DNA of 64,000 nt from Neptuniibacter victor (GCA_027943745.1 AP025763.1:2170001-2234000); one strand, 5' to 3'. Positions 10,517-20,326 are shown, counted from the first letter of the stretch. Translations and numbers: made by a program. The notes: generated by a model from the sequence alone, not told the origin.

Positions 10517-12111
10517 GTAACTCGTTACTAAGCGTACGCAACCTATCAGTGCGATTTGACCAAGGCGACGCTCAGCCCGTCGATGCTGTTAAACAGATTA
10601 GTTTTGATATTCCGAAAGGTGAAACACTCGCACTGGTTGGCGAATCAGGCTCTGGCAAGTCCGTTTCAGCAATGTCAGTACTAAAACTACTGCCATACCC
10701 AAAAGCCAGCCACCCTAGCGGTGAAATCATATACAACGGCCAAAACCTTCTCGATATGAGTGAAGGAGAGATGTGTCAACTTAGGGGGGATAAGATAAGC
10801 GTTATCTTCCAAGAACCAATGACCTCATTAAATCCATTACATACCATCGAAAAGCAAATTGGTGAGACGCTGGTACTGCATCGCGGCATGAATATAAAAC
10901 AAGCCCGTAGCCGCATCATTGAATTACTAGAACTGGTCGGCATACCGGAACCGGGAAAACGCTTACAAAGCTATCCTCATGAGCTCTCAGGTGGCCAACG
11001 ACAACGGGTTATGATCGCGATGGCTTTAGCCAATGATCCAGAGCTTCTTATTGCAGACGAACCCACAACAGCGCTTGATGTAACCATTCAGGAACAGATA
11101 CTGCAGTTACTGAAAGAGCTACAAGAAAAGCTCGGCATGGCGATTTTACTTATCACCCATGATCTGAATATCGTGCGGCGCTACGCGCACCACGTATGTG
11201 TCATGTATCAAGGGGAGCAGGTAGAAAGCGCGGCAACAGATACACTCTTCTCTGCTCCTAAACACCCCTATACTCGCACCCTTTTAGATGCAGAACCTTC
11301 CGGAGACCCCGCCAACGTAACGGCGTCAGACGAACCTCTGCTAATCACAGATAAACTTAAAATATGGTTCCCAATTAAAACCGGCTTTCTTCAGAGAACG
11401 ACCGACCATGTACGTGCAGTCAATAGCGTTAACTTAACAGTTAACAAGGGCGAAACCTTGGGCATTGTTGGTGAATCGGGCTCGGGTAAAACCACCTTGG
11501 GACTGGCCATTATTAAACTGATTCGAAGCGAGGGTAGTATTAGCTTTGCCGGACAAGAACTTCAAGGCCTTGATCAAAAGAGTGTAAAGCCACTTCGCAG
11601 CCGTATCCAGATTGTATTTCAAGATCCATTTGGAAGCTTAAGCCCTCGCATGTCTATCTCTGAGATTATCGCTGAGGGCCTACAGATCCACCAGCAAGAT
11701 AGTGCAGCATCCCATGAACAACAGATCATCGATGTGCTTAATGAGGTTGGAATTGATCCTGAAAGCCGCCACCGCTATCCACATGAGTTTTCAGGTGGGC
11801 AACGACAGCGTATAGCCATTGCACGTGCACTTGTACTTAAACCTGAACTCATTGTGCTAGATGAACCTACGTCAGCACTGGATAGGACAGTACAAAAGCA
11901 GATAGTCGAACTGTTGCGCGAACTCCAAGAAAAATACGCGTTGACCTATTTATTTATCAGCCATGATTTAGCGGTAGTTAAAGCACTCAGCCATAAATTA
12001 ATGGTTTTACATCATGGGGATGTGGTCGAACAAGGCGATGCCAAACAGATATTTACTAATCCGAATGCAAGCTACACCAAAAAGCTTTTAGCGGCTGCCT
12101 TTAACCTTTAA
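10513..12111 (+). CDS. yejF: Peptide ABC transporter, duplicated ATPase YejF
   Basis: Cytoplasmic ATPase with two fused nucleotide-binding domains (532 residues, E. coli 529). Domain 1: Walker A GESGSGKS (about residue 47), signature LSGGQRQR, Walker B LLIADEP. Domain 2 begins near residue 275: Walker [10 protein letters not shown], signature FSGGQRQR, Walker [13 protein letters not shown]. Both halves keep their catalytic motifs. It is the last gene of the operon; the start overlaps the yejE stop. A terminator-like hairpin follows about 130 bp later, at 12236-12309. Confidence 0.94.
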   Translation: MSNSLLSVRNLSVRFDQGDAQPVDAVKQISFDIPKGETLALVGESGSGKSVSAMSVLKLLPYPKASHPSGEIIYNGQNLLDMSEGEMCQLRGDKISVIFQEPMTSLNPLHTIEKQIGETLVLHRGMNIKQARSRIIELLELVGIPEPGKRLQSYPHELSGGQRQRVMIAMALANDPELLIADEPTTALDVTIQEQILQLLKELQEKLGMAILLITHDLNIVRRYAHHVCVMYQGEQVESAATDTLFSAPKHPYTRTLLDAEPSGDPANVTASDEPLLITDKLKIWFPIKTGFLQRTTDHVRAVNSVNLTVNKGETLGIVGESGSGKTTLGLAIIKLIRSEGSISFAGQELQGLDQKSVKPLRSRIQIVFQDPFGSLSPRMSISEIIAEGLQIHQQDSAASHEQQIIDVLNEVGIDPESRHRYPHEFSGGQRQRIAIARALVLKPELIVLDEPTSALDRTVQKQIVELLRELQEKYALTYLFISHDLAVVKALSHKLMVLHHGDVVEQGDAKQIFTNPNASYTKKLLAAAFNL

Positions 12112-12235
12112 GTATCGAACTATGCCCTACCTTTTAACAAGCGGTGTCATTCTTTAGAGCGATTTCACCGCTAAATTCATTTACTTTCTTATCAAATCAG
12201 ACCAAAGTCCTATCTAAGGTTTATACCTTAAAGAG

Positions 12236-12309
12236 AAAATATGGGATTAGTCATCATAAACGATTCCACTTAATGCCCAAGGCAGTGGTCATTAATCCCA
12301 TATTTTTTT
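12236..12309 (+). promoter_or_regulatory. Terminator-like leader hairpin abutting the ndh ribosome site
   Basis: ATGGGATTA (12241-12249) pairs with TAATCCCAT (12293-12301), extended by A/T pairs to about 14 bp, followed by a T run to 12309. Inside is a second hairpin, CCACT/AGTGG (12266-12270 / 12284-12288) over GCC/GGC. A separate small hairpin TAAGGT/ACCTTA lies at 12215-12230. The T run ends one base before the GAGG ribosome site of the next gene, so the element may terminate yejF transcripts or act as an attenuator. Confidence 0.5.
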
Positions 12310-12322
12310 GAGGATTATTATC

Positions 12323-13627
12323 ATGACTACATCAATCAAGCCGCATAAGATCCTTGTGATCGGTGGCGGCGCTGGAGGATTAGAGCTGGTAACACAGCTT
12401 GGACACCGTTATAAAAAAGACTCAAATATCACTGTCACTTTAGTTGACCAAAAAAGATCACATATTTGGAAACCTCTTCTGCATGAGGTTGCCACGGGAT
12501 CTCTTGACCCAAGTACTGACGCAGTTGTGTATCATGCCCATGCGGTGAAACATCATTACGATTTTCAGCTCGGCTGCTTTTCAGGCATGAACGCTGAAAA
12601 CCAAACCATCACCTTAAGCGAAACAAAAGATGAGAATGACCAAGTCATTCTGCCAGAACGCTACCTGCAATATGACACCCTCGTATTGGCTATCGGCAGT
12701 GTCAGTAATGATTTCGGCACACCGGGTGTCGCAGACCACTGCTTCTTCTTAGATACGGCAAAGCAAGCTGAACGCTTTCATAACAGCCTAATCAATAATT
12801 TCATGCGTATTAACCAACAAGACAGTGGCGTTCTTAATATTGCTATTGTCGGCGCTGGTGCAACTGGTGTTGAGCTGTCTGCAGAACTTTACAACGTTAC
12901 GGATATGCTGCGCTCATACGGTTTACCAAATATGACAGCTCAGCAATTGAAGGTAACACTGATCGAAGCTGGCCCGCGCATCCTTCCAGCCCTTCCGGAA
13001 CGAATATCCTCCTCGGCACGTAAAGAACTGTCAAAACTGGGCGTAGAGGTGCTCGAGAACACATTAATTAAGTCAGCAAACCAAGACGGCTTTACCACGG
13101 CAGAAGGTAATTTACTTGAAGCCGATATGATGATTTGGGCTGCCGGTGTCAAAGCCCCTGATTTCATCGCTGACCTTTATCAATTCGAGCTCACGCGAAC
13201 GAATCAAGTATTAGTCAAACCTACGCTTCAAAGCAGCCTACATGAAAATATTTTCATCATCGGTGACTGTTGTGCTTGCGCCCAGCCTGATGGAAGCTGG
13301 GTACCGCCCAGAGCTCAATCAGCGCACCAAATGGCCTCGCTAGTTAAGAAAAACATAAAACTGCAGCTCAATAATAAAGCGTTACAGCCTTTTATTTATA
13401 AAGACCACGGCTCTCTGGTTAACCTCAGCCGCTACAGTACAGTAGGCAGCTTAATGGGTAATCTAACGAAAAGTTCGATGTTCATTGAAGGCAAGATCGC
13501 TCGTATAGTGTACATCTCTCTATACCGTATGCACCAAATTGCCATACATGGCTTTTTTAAGGCCATGCTGGTGTACATAGCCGAAAAGGTAAGCAAAGTG
13601 GTCAGGCCTAAAATGAAACTCCATTAA
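12323..13627 (+). CDS. ndh: Type II NADH:quinone dehydrogenase (FAD-dependent)
   Basis: Peripheral inner-membrane flavoenzyme that oxidises NADH and reduces quinone without pumping protons. 434 residues from ATG 12323 (GAGG at 12310-12313); the upstream TTG at 12308 lies in the terminator T run and is rejected. FAD-binding Rossmann motif VIGGGAGGLELVTQLG near residue 12; second dinucleotide fold IVGAGATGVELSAEL about 173-187 for NADH; C-terminal IIGDCCACAQPDGSWVPPRA, the family's FAD-contacting segment. C-terminal amphipathic region probably attaches to the membrane. Family is sure; that the electron acceptor is quinone is from the family. Confidence 0.87.
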   Translation: MTTSIKPHKILVIGGGAGGLELVTQLGHRYKKDSNITVTLVDQKRSHIWKPLLHEVATGSLDPSTDAVVYHAHAVKHHYDFQLGCFSGMNAENQTITLSETKDENDQVILPERYLQYDTLVLAIGSVSNDFGTPGVADHCFFLDTAKQAERFHNSLINNFMRINQQDSGVLNIAIVGAGATGVELSAELYNVTDMLRSYGLPNMTAQQLKVTLIEAGPRILPALPERISSSARKELSKLGVEVLENTLIKSANQDGFTTAEGNLLEADMMIWAAGVKAPDFIADLYQFELTRTNQVLVKPTLQSSLHENIFIIGDCCACAQPDGSWVPPRAQSAHQMASLVKKNIKLQLNNKALQPFIYKDHGSLVNLSRYSTVGSLMGNLTKSSMFIEGKIARIVYISLYRMHQIAIHGFFKAMLVYIAEKVSKVVRPKMKLH

Positions 13628-13773
13628 GTAAATCCCATCAGGCAAAAGAATAGACGTAGCTATAACGGCTACGTCTATTCATCAAATTACTTGCAAGTGG
13701 CTAACACATAAATTTTAATTCGCTTCTATACTGAATCTCATGTGTCCATCAAGCTCATGGGGAAGAATTATTG

Positions 13774-15522
13774 ATGTGGCTAGGCCGCTCATTAGTGTGG
13801 AAAATAATCACACCTGTTTTCTTTATCTTGTCGCTTCTTATTGCAGGAGTTATGTATTACCTGCCATCTGCTTTGAAGGAAAACGCGATATACAAAGCAG
13901 AGCTAAAGGCCCAAGAAACCGTTGTCGAGTTCAAGCTACTACGCGATTACTATGCTAAACACGTGATCACCGAAGTCTTAACAGAGACAGAACTAAAAGT
14001 TGGCATCAACCATCATCAACAAGGTGTTATCCCTTTACCTGCAACGATGATTCACGATTTGAGTGAAATCTATTCTAAGCGTGGCACGATCCTAAAGCTC
14101 TACAGCCCCTTCCCTTTCCCACAACGAGAGACACGCAAGCTCGATAACTTTGCTACAAATGCTTGGTTACATCTAAAAGCCTCACCTGAATCAAGTTATA
14201 GTAAAGTGATTACTACGGCCGACGGCTCCACCTTCGTCCGCGTGGCTGTAGCAGACAAACTTATCTCGCCTACCTGCGTGAATTGCCATAACAGCCACCC
14301 CCTTTCCCCAAAAACCGATTGGACACTCAATCAGATTCGCGGAGTTCTTGAAGTCGATACCCAGATAGATGACACCATAATTAATGGTTACAATCTTGGC
14401 ATTAAACTCTCCCTTTTAATCAGTGTTGCTATCGCCTTAGTGATACTGCTCATCTTTTATTTGCATAATTCACTAGTACTTTCGCCCATAAGAAAGTTAG
14501 CCTACATGATGGAAGCCATAACAAGCTCAGGCGGCAATAGTACTCCATTAACGCTGTGCCGCAGATCACAACAATCCCCTAAATCACGCAATGAAATTGA
14601 CTATCTTTATTCAGCATTTATCGATCAACAAGTCACATTAGAAGCCCGCGAAAAGTCAATTCTAGAGTATCAAGAGATCCTAGAAAATCGAGTCCGCCAT
14701 AGTACTCAAGCGCTAGAAGAGCGGAGCTCGGAACTAAACATGACTCAAACCCAGCTAAAGGCCGCACAGAAAGAGATTATTCAAGGAGAGAAATTAACGG
14801 CCCTTAGTAAAATGATAAGCAGCATCAGTCATGAAATTAGCACACCTATGGGTGTTGCGACCACGGCAGCAAGCTACATAAGCGATGAAGCTAAACAGAT
14901 CAAAGACAAACTATCGAATAGTTTGATTAAACAAAGTGAATTTGAAAAATACTTAGCAGACAACCAAGAAGCGGGGGAATTAGTTCAAAGAAACTTAATT
15001 CGTGCAGGAGAGCTGATGCACGCCTTTAAACAAGTAGCCGTAGATCAGATCAGTGAACAATCCCGCACCATCGATCTCCAGCACTATATAAATGAGATAC
15101 TGATTAGTCTTAAGCCTTGTTACAAAGATAGCCTCATAACGATTCAAAATGAGGTGTTAAGCGGTATCAAACTACACATTGTCCCTGGAGCGATCGCGCA
15201 AATCATTACCAATCTCATCATGAATTCGATTATTCATGGTTTTGATAATGGCCAAAACGCTGGTGTGATCAGCATTTCCGGCTTAAGGGAGCTAGATGGA
15301 ATAACATTGTGCTACAAAGACAACGGAGCAGGTATCCCACCCGATATCCTTCCTCATGTATTTGAGCAGTTTTATACGACACGAAAAGAAGACGGTGGAA
15401 GCGGCATCGGAATGTTCGTTATCCACGAACTTGTAACAGAAAGCTTAAATGGGCACATTGAACTAACCAGCGAACCCAGTGCCGGTATTAACATAGTAAT
15501 CACGCTCCCCAATGATAAGTGA
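13774..15522 (+). CDS. Orphan sensor histidine kinase with DUF3365 haem-c-type sensor
   Basis: Membrane sensor kinase of 582 residues. ATG 13774 is chosen (GGGGAAG eight bases upstream); a TTG one codon earlier is possible. TM1 about 9-30; periplasmic DUF3365/Tll0287-like domain about 35-203 containing a CxxCH motif, C168-C171-H172 (CVNCHN), expected to carry covalent haem c; TM2 about 208-230; linker and coiled coil about 285-345; H-box with H353 (SHEISTPMG); ATPase domain with DNGAGIPP, FEQFYTTRK and GGSGIGMFV. The H-box is Ser/Thr rather than the usual ELRTPL form. No response regulator adjoins it, so its partner is elsewhere. Confidence 0.85.
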   Translation: MWLGRSLVWKIITPVFFILSLLIAGVMYYLPSALKENAIYKAELKAQETVVEFKLLRDYYAKHVITEVLTETELKVGINHHQQGVIPLPATMIHDLSEIYSKRGTILKLYSPFPFPQRETRKLDNFATNAWLHLKASPESSYSKVITTADGSTFVRVAVADKLISPTCVNCHNSHPLSPKTDWTLNQIRGVLEVDTQIDDTIINGYNLGIKLSLLISVAIALVILLIFYLHNSLVLSPIRKLAYMMEAITSSGGNSTPLTLCRRSQQSPKSRNEIDYLYSAFIDQQVTLEAREKSILEYQEILENRVRHSTQALEERSSELNMTQTQLKAAQKEIIQGEKLTALSKMISSISHEISTPMGVATTAASYISDEAKQIKDKLSNSLIKQSEFEKYLADNQEAGELVQRNLIRAGELMHAFKQVAVDQISEQSRTIDLQHYINEILISLKPCYKDSLITIQNEVLSGIKLHIVPGAIAQIITNLIMNSIIHGFDNGQNAGVISISGLRELDGITLCYKDNGAGIPPDILPHVFEQFYTTRKEDGGSGIGMFVIHELVTESLNGHIELTSEPSAGINIVITLPNDK

Positions 15523-15536
15523 GGAACAAACTTATA

Positions 15537-16496
15537 TTACCAACTGTTTTTAGACACCAGTTCCCTCGCCCAACTATGATCAGGGGCTTCATTTAGCTCA
15601 GCTAGCGCTTCCTGGACATGCTCAATAAAAACGGCTACTTTCTTTGGCAAAAATCGTCTTTTAGGATACAACAAATAAACACCAAATCCCTTAGGCTGAG
15701 TCAGCGGAAACAATGGCACTAATTCACCCGTTTGCAGCTCTTGGCGAAATATAAAGTGCGGTCCCTGCATTAATCCAATGCCGTTTTTGCATAATTCCAC
15801 CAGCGCTTGCCCATCATCAACTTCATAATGATTGCCCGGATTTATATATTGAGGTTGAGTATCCGGATGACTATCGGACATTATCAACACTGGCATCAGC
15901 TTACCTGTTTGTTTAAACCGAAAACGAATCCAAGGATGCTCCATCAAATCAGATACTTGGTTTATGGGTGCATTATCAGATAAGTATTTCGGTGACGCGC
16001 AGATAAAAAAGTCCATCGGACTTAGTTTTTTCATCACCAATCGACTATCAGCGACTGTACCTGTGCGGATTGATATATCGATGCCCTGCTCAATAATATC
16101 TTCATATTCATCAGAAAATGTCACGTTTAATTGGATATCAGGGTAGCGACGACAGAAACTAGCAAGCATAGGCTGAACATATAAACGCCCATAAGCCACA
16201 GGAAGATTAACTTTCAACAATCCCCTAGCACTATCATTATCTTGCGCGAGTAGTTTTTCAGACTCATCTAGCTCAGTTAATATTTTTCGGACCGTCACTA
16301 AATAGCTTTTCCCTGCTTCAGTAATTTTAATCTTTCGAGTGGAGCGAAAAAAAAGCTGATAGGCCAATTGCTCTTCAAGCCGGCTCAACGCCTTGCTAAT
16401 AGTTGACGGATCGGTGCCGAGTGCTGCCGCAGCCCCCCCAAAAGAGCCATGATCAGCTACCGCTATAAACATTTTCAATGTATTGAATTTATCCAT
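15537..16496 (-). CDS. LysR-family transcriptional regulator
   Basis: 319-residue LTTR. Winged helix at about residues 1-60 with recognition helix GTDPSTISKALSRLEEQL, then the LysR substrate domain from about 90. The start codon (CAT on the plus strand at 16494-16496) lies inside a perfect palindrome (16495-16517), so it is probably autoregulated and controls the divergent ahpD-like/pfpI pair starting 104 bp away. Sequence is of the broad AaeR/DmlR-type group of LTTRs. Effector cannot be read from sequence. Confidence 0.88.
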   Translation of the reverse strand: MDKFNTLKMFIAVADHGSFGGAAAALGTDPSTISKALSRLEEQLAYQLFFRSTRKIKITEAGKSYLVTVRKILTELDESEKLLAQDNDSARGLLKVNLPVAYGRLYVQPMLASFCRRYPDIQLNVTFSDEYEDIIEQGIDISIRTGTVADSRLVMKKLSPMDFFICASPKYLSDNAPINQVSDLMEHPWIRFRFKQTGKLMPVLIMSDSHPDTQPQYINPGNHYEVDDGQALVELCKNGIGLMQGPHFIFRQELQTGELVPLFPLTQPKGFGVYLLYPKRRFLPKKVAVFIEHVQEALAELNEAPDHSWARELVSKNSW

Positions 16497-16517
16497 TAGT
16501 GAATAGTATTCACTAAT
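16495..16517. promoter_or_regulatory. Perfect 23-bp palindromic operator candidate
   Basis: Arms ATTAGTGAATA (16495-16505) and its exact complement (16507-16517) around a single central G. It covers the start codon of the LysR gene and lies in the divergent promoter region, as expected for an LTTR binding site with autoregulation. Confidence 0.6.
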
Positions 16518-16599
16518 AAAATGACAAACAACATATTTTTCACGTACACACTTTTTCTTAAACTGGTCTCAATTAAAATCACTACATTTGAGGCAAAAA

Positions 16600-17034
16600 A
16601 TGACTTCAAGAATCGATATTCAACAGCTATCCCCTGATGCTTACAAGGCGATGTTTAGCTTAGAGAACTACTTAAACCAGTCTTCCTTATCACAAGAGTC
16701 TAAAGGCCTAATCAAAATCAGAGCCTCTATCCAAAATGACTGCCAGTACTGCCTTAATATGCATATACCTGCGGCCCTATCCGCTGGCCTTAGTCAGAAA
16801 AAAATCGATGCGCTCAAACAATGGCAAAGCTCTAGCCTTTTTGATGAACAAGAAAGAGCGATCCTTGCGTTAACCGATGAAATCACTCATATCAGTAAGC
16901 AAGGGGTCAGTGATTCTGTTTATCGGTTAGCTCTCAGTCAATTAGGCGAAGAGCACCTAGCCCAATGCATTATGCAGATCACGACCATTAACGCCTGGAA
17001 TCGCATTGCTGTTTCAACAGCACTCTCAGGCTGA
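16600..17034 (+). CDS. AhpD-like / carboxymuconolactone decarboxylase-family protein
   Basis: 144-residue all-helical protein of the CMD/AhpD family. ATG 16600 follows GAGG by six bases; the TTG at 16588 overlaps that ribosome site. The redox motif CxxCxxxH is seen as CQYCLNMH near residue 46-53, as in AhpD-like peroxidase partners, so a thiol-based antioxidant activity is likely; some relatives have other roles. It is the first gene downstream of the divergent LysR regulator and is followed 57 bp later by a DJ-1/PfpI gene, suggesting a small oxidative-stress set. Confidence 0.82.
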   Translation: MTSRIDIQQLSPDAYKAMFSLENYLNQSSLSQESKGLIKIRASIQNDCQYCLNMHIPAALSAGLSQKKIDALKQWQSSSLFDEQERAILALTDEITHISKQGVSDSVYRLALSQLGEEHLAQCIMQITTINAWNRIAVSTALSG

Positions 17035-17091
17035 TTGTTTAGTTGCCTAATAAAAAACTTATCTTTTAACCCAATTCCTCGAGATAAAACG

Positions 17092-17772
17092 ATGAAACTG
17101 TTCAAGCTTATGAAATTAATCTTACTGACACTGTGTGTCATCGTTACTGTGCCTACCGCAATGGCCGCTGATAAAAAAATTGGAATACTCGTATTCGATG
17201 GCGTCCTAACCTCCGACATTACCGCCCCTTTAGAAGTTTTTGGGGTAGCAAGCAGAAAGAGTTGGTTTACTGACTACACGCCTATTGTTATCGCGGTAGA
17301 AAAAACAGACACAATTACTACCGAAGAGGGCTTAAGCATCGCCGTAGATAGTTGGATTGGCGAGCAGCCTAAGGTTGATGTTTTGATAGTTCCGTCTAGT
17401 TACAGCATGGAACCACTCATCAATAATTCTGCGCTTATTAGCTTCATTCAACTGACCGGAAAAAACGCAGAGTGGATGGCCAGTAATTGTTCAGGCGCAT
17501 TTTTACTTGGCGAAGCGGGTCTTCTTAACGGTCTAAAAGCAACGACATGGGCTGGCGGAGAAGCACAATTGAAAAAAGCATACCCGAAAATTGACGTGCA
17601 GTTTGATAGCAATGTTGTCATTGATAAAAACGTGATCACATCTAACGGTAGTCTAGTCAGCTATCAAGCAGCATTAGCATTACTTGCAAAGATGACATCT
17701 GAACGCAAAGCAAATGAAGTGGCAGAAGCCCTACAATACCAGCGCTTCTCTAAGCAGCGATTTACATTTTAA
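17092..17772 (+). CDS. Exported DJ-1/PfpI-family protein
   Basis: 226 residues from ATG 17092; starting there gives a clean signal peptide (hydrophobic about 8-21, ending TAMAAD). The mature part starts KKIGILVFDGV, the typical first strand of the DJ-1/PfpI (ThiJ) fold, and the nucleophile elbow reads ASNCSGAFLLGEAGLL with the reactive Cys. This resembles the sensory half of GlxA-type AraC regulators, but no DNA-binding domain follows. Periplasmic location is inferred. Same strand as the AhpD-like gene and probably co-regulated by the divergent LysR protein. Confidence 0.82.
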   Translation: MKLFKLMKLILLTLCVIVTVPTAMAADKKIGILVFDGVLTSDITAPLEVFGVASRKSWFTDYTPIVIAVEKTDTITTEEGLSIAVDSWIGEQPKVDVLIVPSSYSMEPLINNSALISFIQLTGKNAEWMASNCSGAFLLGEAGLLNGLKATTWAGGEAQLKKAYPKIDVQFDSNVVIDKNVITSNGSLVSYQAALALLAKMTSERKANEVAEALQYQRFSKQRFTF

Positions 17773-17797
17773 AGAGAGCTTTTTTCTAAATAAAACT

Positions 17798-17840
17798 TAA
17801 GCATAAAAAAAGAGGCCCTTGGCCTCTTTTTTAATGCTTA
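17798..17840. terminator. Bidirectional terminator between pfpI-like gene and minus-strand gene
   Basis: Long hairpin: AAAGAGGCC / GGCCTCTTT with CTT loop, flanked by A and T runs, and extended by TTAAGCAT / ATGCTTAA outside the runs. It separates two convergent genes. Confidence 0.9.
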
Positions 17841-17846
17841 AACTGC

Positions 17847-18233
17847 TCATTTCCAACGAACTATATCACCACGGTCGAAGACATGTCCCGACTGTACTTT
17901 ACGGTAATTAATGAAAATATTGCTGTAGGCGACACTGCTACGCTTAGAGATTGAAAACGCTATACACTCCATCATCGCTTCGACACTATTGAGGTTGTGG
18001 AAACTTGGCGCATGAAGATCAACTAACACAGGATGGCTGCCACTTTGTGGCTGTGTCGCTGGCATCAACCCCGCTACGGCATACTGCCGCGAAGGTATAA
18101 ATTCCCAAGTTACGGTGATGTGTTCAATACCGACATCTGTACCTCTTGAAAAATCTTCCGTGATGCTTTTGATCATACTTGGCACATCGATTTCATTTTC
18201 AAACGGTAAAGACTTAATACAAATAAGAGGCAT
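17847..18233 (-). CDS. Hypothetical protein, possible tautomerase fold
   Basis: 128-residue protein. It begins MPLICIKSLPF: a proline at position 2 followed by a hydrophobic strand, as in the tautomerase superfamily where Pro1 is the catalytic base after Met removal; length would suit a fused two-unit tautomerase such as a CHMI or MIF-like protein. No further family motif is certain. It converges on the pfpI-like gene through the shared terminator and lies 113 bp before the hemerythrin gene on the same strand. Annotated as hypothetical with a fold suggestion only. Confidence 0.6.
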   Translation of the reverse strand: MPLICIKSLPFENEIDVPSMIKSITEDFSRGTDVGIEHITVTWEFIPSRQYAVAGLMPATQPQSGSHPVLVDLHAPSFHNLNSVEAMMECIAFSISKRSSVAYSNIFINYRKVQSGHVFDRGDIVRWK

Positions 18234-18346
18234 CAGTCTTCTCGCTACAACATAGAATCCATTGAAGTTAGAACAACTTAGTCACAAAAACAATCTTAAT
18301 TCAGCTTTTATTAAGCACTAATGTATTCAATAGGATTAAATAAAGA

Positions 18347-18712
18347 TCATTTTCGTTCAGAGTTAAGGATAAAAGCTTCTAGCTTTTTATCGACGCCAAA
18401 GATATGCCGCTTTAGCCATTCAGACAAAAAGTCAGCCAACATATCTCTCAAACCTTTATCGTAGTGATGGTGATCATCAAGCATCTTCAACAGTTCGCTT
18501 CTGAACTTATTATGCGCAGCAAGGTGATTATCGTAATCTGGATACTCTAATGCTTGCATATAGGATTCTTCCAATGAAAAGTGATGCTCAGCATAATCAA
18601 TCAACCGAGTAAATGTTGATACATCAACATTGTCCGCCTTAATCTCATCGATCAATTCAAATAAGATTTGATGCTGCTGATCCTGCCAAATCAATTCACT
18701 GGTCAATGTCAT
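18347..18712 (-). CDS. Bacteriohemerythrin (O2-binding diiron protein)
   Basis: 121-residue four-helix protein with every iron ligand of the family: H14, H44 and E48 (HFSLE), H63 and H67 (HLAAH), H103 and D108 (HIFGVD). It would bind O2 reversibly in the cytoplasm, serving oxygen supply, storage or sensing. No signal domain is fused. It is transcribed leftward alone; the 255-bp gap to the divergent von Willebrand gene at 18968 holds presumed promoters for both and no other feature I can name. Confidence 0.92.
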   Translation of the reverse strand: MTLTSELIWQDQQHQILFELIDEIKADNVDVSTFTRLIDYAEHHFSLEESYMQALEYPDYDNHLAAHNKFRSELLKMLDDHHHYDKGLRDMLADFLSEWLKRHIFGVDKKLEAFILNSERK

Positions 18713-18967
18713 ATGATGCCCCTACCGTCATTATTCACGCACCGGATACTCAGTTTGCAAACTTTCAGTCTTAATGTAACTGACCTAAATCAGCATGTTA
18801 GCCAAGCTATTTAGTATCTACTATAAAAACATAGACTGTATTTACACTTATAGTTGAAGAGTTTTTACAAATCTTTTACAACATTTATAAATTTATCTGA
18901 CTTTTTACCAGGCGTACTCCACTAAATTAACGGTATCTAATTCAGGGATCTACAAAGGGACAAGACA

Positions 18968-20305
18968 ATGAACAGTTACCGACTATCTAGCCTAAAACAG
19001 CTGTGCATCGCTGCTTTAATTGGCATTACTGGCGTGCAAGCCGCGCAAGCAAAGCAAGTGGATTTAAATGTAAATTTAGCCACGCCTGTCATGGAAGCAG
19101 ATCGAAAACATAATGCATTCATCAAAATTTCTTTAGAAGGAATTAAACAAGAACAATCTCAAACGCGTATCCCCGCCAACATCGCGATAGTGCTCGATAA
19201 ATCAGGTTCCATGCAGGGAGAGAAACTCTACCATGCAAAAGAAGCCGCTATTATGGCGCTAAGCCGCTTAAACACGAACGACATTGTGTCTATCGTTAGC
19301 TACGACAGCCGTGTCAGTGTCGTGGTGCCCGCCACCAAGGTGAGTAATACCACCGAAATCTCACGTGCTATTCACCGTATCCAAGCAAACGGTAACACTG
19401 CTCTCTTTGCAGGTGTCAGCAAAGGGGCCAATGAGCTGCGCAAATTTCTAGATCTAAACAAAGTTAACCGTGTCATATTACTCTCAGATGGGCTGGCAAA
19501 TGTGGGGCCGAGCACACCGAATGAGCTAGGAAAACTTGGGCTATCACTTGCGAAAGAAGGCATGAGTGTCACCACTATTGGTTTAGGCCTAGGTTATAAC
19601 GAAGATTTAATGACACAACTCGCAGGCTTCAGTGATGGTAACCATGCCTTTGTCGAAAACGCAGAAGACTTAGCATCAGTGTTCCAATATGAGTTTGGTG
19701 ATGTACTTTCTGTTGTCGCACAAGGAGTAGAAATACAGATCAGATGTAAAAATGGGGTCCGCCCAATCAGAGTATTAGGCCGTGAAGCAGACATTAGCGA
19801 CGGTATGGTAAGTACTCGTATGAACCAACTCTATAGCGAACAGGAAAAATTCATTATTTTAGAAGTGGAAGTTCCTGCGCAAGCAGACACCGCGTCAGTA
19901 GACTTAGTCGATGTCGATATCAGCTACAATGACCTCTTCCACAAACGGAACGAAAAACTAAGCCAAACAATCGCAGCAGACTTTACACGCTCAAAACAAA
20001 AAGTTGATGATGCAATAGACACCAAAACCTATGAAGCAGCCGCAGAACAGGTAGCAAATGAATTTAACCGCGCAGCGGTGGAAAAAAGGGATCAAGGTGA
20101 TATTCAGGGAGCCAAAAGCATTTTACAGCAAAGCGCCGATTATCTTGATAATCTAGGGCAATCTCTTGCTTCTCCTAAACTCATAGAACAAAAAGAGGAA
20201 GCGCTTCAGGATGCTGACGAGCTTGATAACGAGCAAGAGTGGAGCAAGAAACGCAAAGAGCTAAGAGAACGCCAATATAAACGCTCTAAACAGCAAAGCT
20301 ACTAG
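18968..20305 (+). CDS. Exported von Willebrand factor A domain protein
   Basis: 445 residues. Signal peptide about 1-28 (hydrophobic 12-26, ending AQAKQ). VWA domain about 70-240 with an intact MIDAS metal site: D77, S79, S81 in VLDKSGSMQG, plus LLSDGLANVG further on. The C-terminal 120 residues (about 325-445) are highly charged and helical, ending in a Lys/Arg-rich tail, and look like a coiled coil. It is followed 12-21 bp later by a histidine kinase and then its response regulator, so the three are likely one operon. Periplasmic or surface binding role is inferred; ligand unknown. Confidence 0.88.
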   Translation: MNSYRLSSLKQLCIAALIGITGVQAAQAKQVDLNVNLATPVMEADRKHNAFIKISLEGIKQEQSQTRIPANIAIVLDKSGSMQGEKLYHAKEAAIMALSRLNTNDIVSIVSYDSRVSVVVPATKVSNTTEISRAIHRIQANGNTALFAGVSKGANELRKFLDLNKVNRVILLSDGLANVGPSTPNELGKLGLSLAKEGMSVTTIGLGLGYNEDLMTQLAGFSDGNHAFVENAEDLASVFQYEFGDVLSVVAQGVEIQIRCKNGVRPIRVLGREADISDGMVSTRMNQLYSEQEKFIILEVEVPAQADTASVDLVDVDISYNDLFHKRNEKLSQTIAADFTRSKQKVDDAIDTKTYEAAAEQVANEFNRAAVEKRDQGDIQGAKSILQQSADYLDNLGQSLASPKLIEQKEEALQDADELDNEQEWSKKRKELRERQYKRSKQQSY

Positions 20306-20326
20306 TCATCATCACAAGTGAGTTCT

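Noticed and set aside
12308-12322. TTG 12308 as ndh start
   Set aside because: It sits in the terminator T run and overlaps the ribosome site used by ATG 12323.
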